Of a stretch of DNA of 5,577 nucleotides, positions 1-5,050 are shown piece after piece (position 1 is the first letter of the stretch; each line of letters begins with the position of its first letter). Below the pieces are notes generated by a model, which searched no databases, had not been told where the DNA came from, and saw nothing but the letters and a program-made list of their open reading frames with translations. The DNA lies in the NCBI GenBank assembly GCA_043748985.1, contig JAYVEG010000084.1:1-5577 (forward strand), given 5' to 3'. Position numbers and translations under genes: made by a program. The stretch comes from JBBROS01 sp043748985. Lineage in GTDB: Bacteria; Pseudomonadota; Alphaproteobacteria; Acetobacterales; Acetobacteraceae.

Positions 1-294
1 CTGCAGGTCATTGAAGGCGCCGCCCCCGAAGCCCTCGAAAACCTGCCCCCGCCCGACGCCATCTTCCTCGGCGGCGGTGCCCACCGTGCCCCCATCATCG
101 AAGCAGCCGTCGCCGCCGGCGCCCGCATCGTCGCCAATGCCATCGCGCTCGAAACCGAAGCCGCCCTGGTCGCCGCCCGCCAGCGCCACGGCGGCACCCT
201 CACCCGCATCGCCATCGAGCGTCTGGACCGCGTCGGCACCATGGACGCCTACCGCCCCGCCATGACCGTCACCCAATGGCGCCTCGATCGATGA
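1..294 (+). CDS. cobL: CobL C-terminal part (precorrin-6Y C5,15-methyltransferase, decarboxylating), 5' truncated by window
   Basis: This frame is open from base 1 to the TGA at 292-294 and gives 97 residues with no start codon, so the gene begins upstream of the window. The visible part matches the end of the CbiT-like domain of CobL: a DAIFLGGG stretch near residues 20-27, a RIVANAIALE stretch near 44-53, and the closing RPAMTVTQWR. In the family the two-domain CobL adds methyls at C5 and C15 of precorrin-6B and removes the C12 acetate carboxyl, giving precorrin-8x. The CbiT-like half is the C15 methylase/decarboxylase. The N-terminal CbiE-like domain and the S-adenosylmethionine (SAM) loop are outside the window, so a separate cbiT gene cannot be excluded; the neighbouring cobE and cobM favour CobL. 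Its stop overlaps the cobE start by ATGA. Alanine, glycine and leucine codons end almost always in C. Confidence 0.85.
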   Translation: MQVIEGAAPEALENLPPPDAIFLGGGAHRAPIIEAAVAAGARIVANAIALETEAALVAARQRHGGTLTRIAIERLDRVGTMDAYRPAMTVTQWRLDR

Positions 295-683
295 GCATCG
301 CGCACCGGCGGGCCCAGATCATCGCCGGCATCGGCTGCCGCCAGAACTGCCCCGCCACGGACATCCTTGCCGCCATCCACAAGGCGGAAACCCTCGCCAA
401 CGTCCGTGTCACCATGCTCGCCACCCCCGACTTCAAGCAGCACGAACCCGGCCTCCAAGAAGCCGCCGCCACCCTCGGCCTCCCGATCCACCTTATCGAC
501 CGCCCCACCCTCGAAGCTGCCCAACCCCTCTGCCCCACCCGCTCCGCTCTGGCTCAGACCGCTACCGGCCTCGCCTCCATCGCCGAAGCCGCTGCCCTCG
601 CCTTCGGCCCTCTCATCCTCCCTCGCGTCACCCACGGACAAGCCACCTGCGCCCTGGCGACCACTGTACTGTCCCGCCCATGA
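291..683 (+). CDS. cobE: CobE / CbiG C-terminal-domain-like cobalamin biosynthesis protein
   Basis: The product is 130 residues from the ATG at 291, which overlaps the cobL stop as ATGA. An in-frame ATG at 276 would add five residues and lengthen the overlap; 291 is preferred because the same ATGA junction is used again at cobM. The protein carries the family signature GIGCR at residues 13-17, then a helix, and near the end a SIAEAAALA helix followed by LILPR, as in CobE and the C-terminal domain of CbiG. CobE is found in aerobic B12 clusters. Its exact role is not settled to my knowledge; in CbiG the fused N-terminal domain opens the ring lactone of cobalt-precorrin-5A, and that domain is absent here. 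No Shine-Dalgarno sequence is visible, so translation probably depends on re-initiation from cobL. Confidence 0.83.
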   Translation: MSIAHRRAQIIAGIGCRQNCPATDILAAIHKAETLANVRVTMLATPDFKQHEPGLQEAAATLGLPIHLIDRPTLEAAQPLCPTRSALAQTATGLASIAEAAALAFGPLILPRVTHGQATCALATTVLSRP

Positions 684-1429
684 CCGTCCACTTCATCGGC
701 GCCGGCCCCGGCGCCCCCGACCTCATCACCCTGCGCGGCCGAGACCTCCTCGCCGTCTGCCCCGTTTGCCTCTACGCCGGCTCCATCGTCCCCCAAGCCC
801 TCCTCGCCCACTGCCCCCAGGGCGCCCGCCTCGTCGACACCGCCCCCCTCGACCTCGACGCCATCGAACAAGAATTCGTGGCCGCCCACGCAGCCGGCCA
901 TGACGTCGCCCGCCTCCACTCAGGCGACCTTTCCCTCTACAGCGCCGTCGCCGAACAGGTGCGACGCCTCAACCGCCACGGCATCCCCCACACCCTCACC
1001 CCCGGCGTCCCCGCCTTCGCCGCCGCCGCCGCCGCCCTCGGCACCGAACTCACCCTTCCCACCGTCGCCCAAACCGTCATCCTCACCCGCCTCCCAGGCC
1101 GCGCCAGCGCCATGCCCGAAGCCGAACGCCTGGAAACCTACGCCGCCACCGGCGCCACCCTCGCCATCCACCTCGCCATCCCCCAACTCCCCGAAATCGT
1201 CGCCCGCCTCACCCCCATCCTCGGTCCCGACTGCCCCGCCGCCATCGCCATCCGCGTCTCGTGGCCGGACGAACGCCTCCTTCACGGCACCCTGGCCACC
1301 CTGGAAACCCTCCTTGCCACCACCCAGGCCACCAGAACCGCCCTCATCCTCGTTGGCCAAGCCTTGGCGCAGGAAGGCGGCGAAAGCGCCCTCTACAGCC
1401 ACGACTACCCCCGCCAGTTCAGGCCTTGA
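680..1429 (+). CDS. cobM: Precorrin-4 C11-methyltransferase (CobM/CbiF family)
   Basis: This is a 249-residue protein, the usual size for the family. It transfers a methyl group from SAM to C11 of precorrin-4, giving precorrin-5, in the cytoplasm. The N-terminal tetrapyrrole-methylase motif is clear: FIGAGPGAPDLIT at residues 5-17, with its glycine-rich SAM loop. LHSGDLSLYSAVAEQ starts at residue 79 and TPGVPAF at 107, both typical of CobM/CbiF. The C-terminal half ends in a predicted strand (TALILVGQAL) and a LYSHDYPRQFR tail normal for the family. The start codon overlaps the cobE stop at 680-683 (ATGA), and no Shine-Dalgarno sequence precedes it. The aerobic name CobM rather than CbiF is chosen because cobE and a CobL-type protein are adjacent; sequence alone does not separate the two. 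Wobble positions are extremely rich in C. Confidence 0.93.
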   Translation: MTVHFIGAGPGAPDLITLRGRDLLAVCPVCLYAGSIVPQALLAHCPQGARLVDTAPLDLDAIEQEFVAAHAAGHDVARLHSGDLSLYSAVAEQVRRLNRHGIPHTLTPGVPAFAAAAAALGTELTLPTVAQTVILTRLPGRASAMPEAERLETYAATGATLAIHLAIPQLPEIVARLTPILGPDCPAAIAIRVSWPDERLLHGTLATLETLLATTQATRTALILVGQALAQEGGESALYSHDYPRQFRP

Positions 1430-1430
1430 T

Positions 1431-1478
1431 CTTCCCCCCTCCCTGAGGGGGGGGCCGGGGGTGGGTGGCCGCCGGCCG
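1431..1478. repeat. G-rich palindromic element between convergent cobM and cbiD
   Basis: The 78 bp between the cobM stop and the cbiD stop hold a C-run/G-run hairpin: 1436-1443 can pair with 1447-1454 around a TGA loop, with one G-T pair. It is followed by further G tracts at 1457-1461 and 1463-1465 and a GGCC-rich stretch. There is no T-tract on either side, so it is not a classic intrinsic terminator, though the hairpin could help end both transcripts. C/G-run palindromes followed by GGCCGGGGGTGGGT-like sequence are, from general knowledge, frequent intergenic repeats in high-GC alphaproteobacteria. Only one copy lies here, so repetition in this genome is inferred. Confidence 0.5.
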
Positions 1479-1507
1479 CGCGCCCGAAGACAATGGGCCG
1501 ATCGTGC

Positions 1508-2533
1508 CTAACCTACCCCCCGAATCCCAGACTCCCCCACCAATCTCCCCTCCCGATCGAACACCACCACATCCAGCAACACTCCAGTTCCCGCCAAAAC
1601 CCCCGCCGCCGTCCCCCAAGCCCCCGCCGCCACCAACTGCCCCAACCCCGGCGTCAACCCGAACGCCTCCGCCACCGTGTTCGCCCCCGCCACCCGGTCA
1701 TCCCCCGCCAGCACCGCCAGCGCCGCCATATCCGCACTCCCCCGCTTCGAATGCAGATCCAGCCGCCCCTGCGCCAGCTTCGTCATCTTCGCCACCCCTC
1801 CGGCCACCGTCACGCGCCCCACAGGGTGCTTCCGCAGATATTTCAGCATCCCGCCCGCAAAGTCCCCCATCTCCAGCAACGCAACCTCCGGCAGCCCGTA
1901 CAGCGCTGTCACCGCCCGCTCCGACGTGGACCCCGTGCTCCCCGCGACATGCTCCACCCCCATCGCCCGCGCGACATCCACCCCCCGATGGATCGTGTCG
2001 ATCCAGGCCGCACAGCTGAACGGCACGACCACCCCCGTGGTCCCCAATATCGAAAGCCCCCCCACGATCCCCAGCCGCCCGTTCAAGGTCCGCTCCGCTA
2101 GGCGCACGCCATCCCGCACCCCGATCGTCACGCTGGCGCCGCCCGCCCCAACCTCGCTCAATGCCGCCTGCACCATTTCGCGCGGCACCGGATTGATCGC
2201 CGGCTCCCCCACCGCCAACGCCAGGCCGGGCCGGGTCACGACACCGACACCCGGCCCGGCCCGAAAAACTAGCCCCTCGCCCCGCTCCACCCAAACTTCT
2301 ATCAACGCCCCATGCGTCACATCCGGATCGTCCCCTGCATCCTTCACGATGGCCGCATAAGCCAGCCCATCCCGCACCCACGACCCTGCCAGCGCGAACG
2401 CCACCCGGCCGCCCCGCGGCAACGGAATCTCAACCGGGTCGGGGACCACTCCCGTCACCAACCCGGCAAAGGCCGCCTTTGCTGCCGCAGCAGCACAGGC
2501 CCCCGTCGTCCATCCCCGCCGCAGCTCACTCAT
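1508..2533 (-). CDS. cbiD: CbiD-family corrin C1-methyltransferase (cobalt-precorrin-5B C1-methyltransferase)
   Basis: This 341-residue protein has the CbiD hallmarks in order: LRRGWTTGACAAAAAKAA at residues 4-21, VKDAGDDPDVTHG at 63-75, GEPAINPVPR at 109-118, LNGRLGIVGGLSILGTTG at 150-167, and a C-terminal LTPGLGQLVAAGA region at 293-305. CbiD uses SAM to methylate C1 of the ring after the acetyl-derived C2 unit is lost, in the cobalt-early pathway. In aerobic-type clusters that lack CobF it is thought to fill the C1 step. The start at 2533 is backed by an AGGA Shine-Dalgarno sequence seven bases upstream. The gene is antisense to the rest of the cluster, converging on cobM and diverging from cobB by 14 bp. 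Its codons end mostly in G (GCG, GGG, GTG), the mirror image of its C-ending neighbours, because the + strand stays C-rich throughout. Confidence 0.95.
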   Translation of the reverse strand: MSELRRGWTTGACAAAAAKAAFAGLVTGVVPDPVEIPLPRGGRVAFALAGSWVRDGLAYAAIVKDAGDDPDVTHGALIEVWVERGEGLVFRAGPGVGVVTRPGLALAVGEPAINPVPREMVQAALSEVGAGGASVTIGVRDGVRLAERTLNGRLGIVGGLSILGTTGVVVPFSCAAWIDTIHRGVDVARAMGVEHVAGSTGSTSERAVTALYGLPEVALLEMGDFAGGMLKYLRKHPVGRVTVAGGVAKMTKLAQGRLDLHSKRGSADMAALAVLAGDDRVAGANTVAEAFGLTPGLGQLVAAGAWGTAAGVLAGTGVLLDVVVFDREGRLVGESGIRGVG

Positions 2534-2540
2534 CGCGCCA

Positions 2541-2544
2541 TCCT
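2541..2544 (-). promoter_or_regulatory. Ribosome binding site of cbiD
   Basis: TCCT on the + strand reads AGGA on the - strand, seven bases before the cbiD ATG. It lies inside the 14-bp gap between the divergent start codons and supports the cbiD start at 2533. Confidence 0.6.
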
Positions 2545-2547
2545 ATC

Positions 2548-3879
2548 ATGACAATCGGCATGACAACCGCCAAGACAACCGGGGCGACAACCGGCTGGCT
2601 CATTGCCGCCCCCCGCTCCGGCGGCGGCAAGACCACCGTCACCCTCGGCCTCGTCGCAGCCCTCCGCCGCCGCGGCGTGACGATCCGTACCGCCAAATCC
2701 GGCCCGGACTACATCGACCCCGCCTTTCACGCTGCCGCTTCAGGCCACCCCGGCACCAATCTCGACACCTGGGCCATGCCCCCCGCCCTCCTTGACGGCC
2801 TCTTTCCGCGGAACGCCATGGTCATCGTCGAGTCCGCCATGGGCCTGTTCGATGGCGTCGCCGCCCCACCGGGCCGCTCCGGCGCTGCCGCCGACCTTGC
2901 CGAGCGCTTTTCGCTCCCCGTCCTTCTCGTCTTGGATGTGTCCGGCCAATCCCAGACCGCCGCTGCCGTCGCCCTCGGCCTGCACCGCTACCGGCCGGGC
3001 GTTGCCGTCGGCGGCGTCATCCTCAATCGCGTCGGCAGCGCCCGCCACCGCAGCGGCGTCGAGGCCGCCCTTGCCGCCATCGGCCTCCCCGTCCTCGGCG
3101 CCATCCCGCGCGACCCGGCCCTCATCCTCCCCGAGCGCCATCTCGGCCTCGTCCAGGCCCAGGAGCACCCGGATCTCCGCGCTCAACTCGACCGCCTCGC
3201 GGACATGGCCGAATGCCATCTCGACCTCGACGCCATCCAGACGGGCGCAGGCACGCTGTCCCTCCGCCCCGGCACCGGCCACGCTTTGCCACCCCCCGGC
3301 CAGCGCATCGCCCTGGCGCAGGACACCGCCTTCAGCTTCATCTACCCCCACCTCCTGGCCGCGTGGCGCGCCGCCGGCGCCGAGATTATCCCCTTCAGCC
3401 CGCTGGCCGACGAACCTCCGCCGCCCAACGCCGACTCCTGCTGGCTCCCCGGCGGCTATCCCGAGCTCCATGCCCCTGCACTCGCCGCCGCCACCATCTG
3501 CCTGTCCGCCCTGCGCGGCTTCGCCGAAACCCGCCCCATCCACGGCGAGTGCGGCGGCTTCATGCTCCTGGGCGCTGCCCTGACCGACGCCGCCGGAACG
3601 ACCCACCCCATGGCAGGTCTGCTGAGCCACACCACCAGCTTCGCGACCCGCCGCATGACACTCGGCTATCGCGAGGCGACCACCCTCGCCGCAAGTCCTC
3701 TCGGCCCCGCAAACACGGTGCTGCGAGGCCATGAGTTCCACTATGCCACCACCTCCCACCCGGGCACGGATGCGCCACTCGCCACCCTCGTCGATGGTCA
3801 AGGAAACAGCATCGGTCCCTCCGGTAGTCATCGCGGGAACGTGAGCGGAAGTTTCTTCCACGCCATAGCGACGAGTTAA
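2548..3879 (+). CDS. cobB: Cobyrinic / hydrogenobyrinic acid a,c-diamide synthase (CobB/CbiA family)
   Basis: This 443-residue enzyme amidates the a and c acetate side chains of the corrin ring, using ATP and glutamine. The N-terminal half is a dethiobiotin-synthetase-like ATPase: P-loop APRSGGGKTT at residues 21-30 with Lys28, then KSGPDYIDP at about 50-58, a typical CobB/CobQ signature. The C-terminal half is a type-1 glutamine amidotransferase domain: LPGGYPELH, the nucleophile elbow GECGGF with Cys335, GHEFHY at 394-399, and the closing GSFFHAI with the likely catalytic His438. Length is normal. ATG 2548 gives a short Thr-rich leader; ATG 2560 is also possible. A TTG at 2479 would lie inside cbiD and add unconserved residues. 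None of the ATGs has a good Shine-Dalgarno sequence. With aerobic-type neighbours the substrate is probably hydrogenobyrinic acid, but whether cobalt is already present cannot be read here. Confidence 0.94.
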   Translation: MTIGMTTAKTTGATTGWLIAAPRSGGGKTTVTLGLVAALRRRGVTIRTAKSGPDYIDPAFHAAASGHPGTNLDTWAMPPALLDGLFPRNAMVIVESAMGLFDGVAAPPGRSGAAADLAERFSLPVLLVLDVSGQSQTAAAVALGLHRYRPGVAVGGVILNRVGSARHRSGVEAALAAIGLPVLGAIPRDPALILPERHLGLVQAQEHPDLRAQLDRLADMAECHLDLDAIQTGAGTLSLRPGTGHALPPPGQRIALAQDTAFSFIYPHLLAAWRAAGAEIIPFSPLADEPPPPNADSCWLPGGYPELHAPALAAATICLSALRGFAETRPIHGECGGFMLLGAALTDAAGTTHPMAGLLSHTTSFATRRMTLGYREATTLAASPLGPANTVLRGHEFHYATTSHPGTDAPLATLVDGQGNSIGPSGSHRGNVSGSFFHAIATS

Positions 3880-3937
3880 AATTAGCGTTACCTTATTGAA
3901 CGAGCCTTGCAGAAACTCTGTGAGACCAGGTGAAACC

Positions 3938-3941
3938 GAGG
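3938..3941 (+). promoter_or_regulatory. Candidate ribosome binding site of the HAF-repeat protein
   Basis: GAGG lies six bases before a GTG codon at 3948. It is the only good Shine-Dalgarno match near the start of this gene and decides the start chosen. The GTG at 3930 and the ATGs at 3972 and 3975 have no comparable match. Confidence 0.5.
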
Positions 3942-3947
3942 TCCTCT

Positions 3948-4031
3948 GTGTCGGTCGTTCGCGGCAAAGCCATGATGCTCGGCGCACTCATGATTGCGAT
4001 ATGCGCCGGTGCCGCACCCGTCGCGCAGGCG
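3948..4031 (+). other. Signal peptide coding segment of the HAF-repeat protein
   Basis: It encodes residues 1-28: a short basic region with Arg and Lys, a hydrophobic core rich in Met, Leu, Ile and Ala, and an Ala-Gln-Ala motif just before the first mature residues Ala-Tyr-Ile. There is a Cys in the core but no lipobox ending at a suitable +1 Cys, so ordinary Sec export with signal peptidase I is the better reading. Confidence 0.75.
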
Positions 4032-5021
4032 GCCTATATCACGACCACCATCCAGCTGCCCGGCGCCCTCGCCACGATCGGCGTCGGGATCGACGGCTCC
4101 GGCCGGGTCCTCGGCTACGGCTACGTCGACGACGGCACCGGCACCAGCACCATCGTCCGCCGCGGCTTCCTTTGGCAGAACGGCACGACAATCGCCTTCA
4201 GCGTGCCCGGCTCCGACACCCTGCCCACCGCCATCAGCAACAACGGCCTCGTCGTCGGCACCGCCTATGACTCACAGAACGTCGCCTCCGGCTTTGTCTT
4301 CAACGGCGCGAGCTTCGCAGCCACCGGCACCTATCCTACCTCTGTCAACGACGCCGGGCAGATCGTCGGCCAATACGACGACAGTGGCACGCCGCGCGGC
4401 TTCGTCTCCGACGGCACCACGTTCACGCCCATCGACGTGCCCGGCGGAACCAACGCGCGCGCCAACGGCATCAACGCAAGCGGTGCCATCGTCGGTCAAT
4501 ACCAGCAGGCTGACAGCTCCTATGCCGGCTTCAGCATGGTCGGCGGCATCATCCACCCCTTCTTCATCCCCGGCGCAACCAACGCCATCCCGATGGCCGT
4601 CAACGATTCCAACCAAGTCATCGCGACCGCTGTGGACGCCGGGAGCGGCACACCGGAAGCGTTCCTGGTCAGCAACCTGGGTGTCACGCCCATCATTGTG
4701 CCTGGTGGCACCGAGGCCACCCCGATCGCCATCAACAACAGCGGCATGATTGTCGGCACCTACCGCGACACGAACGGCGACACGCGCAGCTTCCTCGACG
4801 ACAACGGCGTATATAGCCAGATCGCCGTCCCTGGCTCCACCTACACTGTCGCCAACGCCATCAACGGCAGCGGCCAGATCGCCGGCATCGCCTTGGATCC
4901 CAACGGCGGCGCGTCGGCCTTCTTCGCGCAGAACATCGACATCTCCGAGCCCGCCTCATGGGCCGTCCTTGCCGTGAGCCTCGCTTTGGCAACCTACGCC
5001 CGACGCCGCAGACCCTCATAG
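3948..5021 (+). CDS. Exported HAF-repeat protein with PEP-CTERM-like C-terminal anchor
   Basis: Starting from GTG 3948 the protein has 357 residues. Residues 1-28 form a signal peptide: basic start (Arg, Lys), hydrophobic core MMLGALMIAICAGAAPVA, and an AQA cleavage site before AY. About seven repeats of 37-49 residues follow (about 38-329), each near the pattern PG-x-T-x-x-A-x-x-I-N-x-x-G-x-I-V-G-x-Y-x-D ... G/A-F. This is the HAF family of extracellular repeats. The tail SEPASWAVL, a hydrophobic stretch and RRRR (333-355) has the layout of a PEP-CTERM signal, which exosortase systems use to process surface or matrix proteins. No enzyme motif is visible and the function is unknown. Start choice is uncertain: GTG 3930 adds six residues and ATG 3972 would leave a shorter signal peptide. 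The gene begins 68 bp after cobB but looks functionally separate. Confidence 0.88.
   Translation: MSVVRGKAMMLGALMIAICAGAAPVAQAAYITTTIQLPGALATIGVGIDGSGRVLGYGYVDDGTGTSTIVRRGFLWQNGTTIAFSVPGSDTLPTAISNNGLVVGTAYDSQNVASGFVFNGASFAATGTYPTSVNDAGQIVGQYDDSGTPRGFVSDGTTFTPIDVPGGTNARANGINASGAIVGQYQQADSSYAGFSMVGGIIHPFFIPGATNAIPMAVNDSNQVIATAVDAGSGTPEAFLVSNLGVTPIIVPGGTEATPIAINNSGMIVGTYRDTNGDTRSFLDDNGVYSQIAVPGSTYTVANAINGSGQIAGIALDPNGGASAFFAQNIDISEPASWAVLAVSLALATYARRRRPS
4059..4934 (+). repeat. Array of about seven HAF-type protein repeats
   Basis: The units begin near bases 4059, 4206, 4329, 4440, 4569, 4701 and 4830. Six start with Pro-Gly and one (4329) with Thr-Tyr-Pro. Most units contain a motif like IN-x-S-G-x-IVG followed by an acidic or Gly turn and a Phe-containing strand. 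Unit spacing is 37-49 residues. The DNA copies are diverged, so this is an old protein repeat rather than a recent tandem duplication. The first and fifth units are the most degenerate (GIDGSGRVLG and VNDSNQVIA). Confidence 0.78.
4944..5018 (+). other. PEP-CTERM-like (PEPxxWA variant) sorting signal with SEP
   Basis: The last 25 codons encode SEPASWA, a hydrophobic segment of about 11-14 residues, and an Arg-Arg-Arg-Arg cluster three residues from the end. This order is that of PEP-CTERM signals, and the Trp-Ala after the motif is the variant common in sphingomonads. The first Pro of PEP is replaced by Ser. No exosortase gene is in the window. Confidence 0.68.
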
Positions 5022-5050
5022 CCGGCAGGGCGTGCGCAGCCTCAGCCGGC
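5021..5050. terminator. Hairpin between convergent genes, possible bidirectional terminator
   Basis: GCCGGC at 5021-5026 pairs with GCCGGC at 5045-5050. Inside it GGGC (5028-5031) can pair with GCCT (5039-5042), leaving the loop GTGCGCA. It spans the two stop codons of the repeat protein and the reductase. No T-tract follows on either strand, so its role in termination is only suggested by placement. Confidence 0.4.

Noticed and set aside
249..919. Overlapping - strand open frames opposite cobE and the start of cobM
   Set aside because: They have no motifs, Gly/Glu/Ala-rich composition, and lie opposite well-supported genes.
1465..2101. Long Pro/Arg-rich open frames on the + strand opposite cbiD
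   Set aside because: They are shadows of the G-ending codons of cbiD read in reverse; composition is low-complexity, while the CbiD frame holds all the family motifs.
2479..2547. Upstream TTG start for cobB, with an AAGG six bases before it
   Set aside because: It would overlap cbiD by 55 bp and add a Pro/Ser/His-rich leader not seen in the family; conserved sequence begins at about residue 17 from the ATG at 2548.
3880..3947. Possible promoter (TTGAAC at 3896-3901) in the gap after cobB
   Set aside because: No convincing -10 element is found 16-18 bases downstream, so it was not listed as a feature, although a promoter for the repeat protein is likely somewhere here.
2740..3987. A long open frame (415 codons) on the - strand opposite cobB
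   Set aside because: It is a Gly/Ala/Glu-rich low-complexity translation caused by high GC, has no recognisable motif, and covers a clear, conserved cobB.
4382..4388. CAGTGGC, the reverse complement of the GCCACTG element of cobalamin riboswitches
   Set aside because: It lies inside the coding region of the repeat protein, with no surrounding B12-box sequence or suitable downstream gene on the - strand, so it is a chance match.
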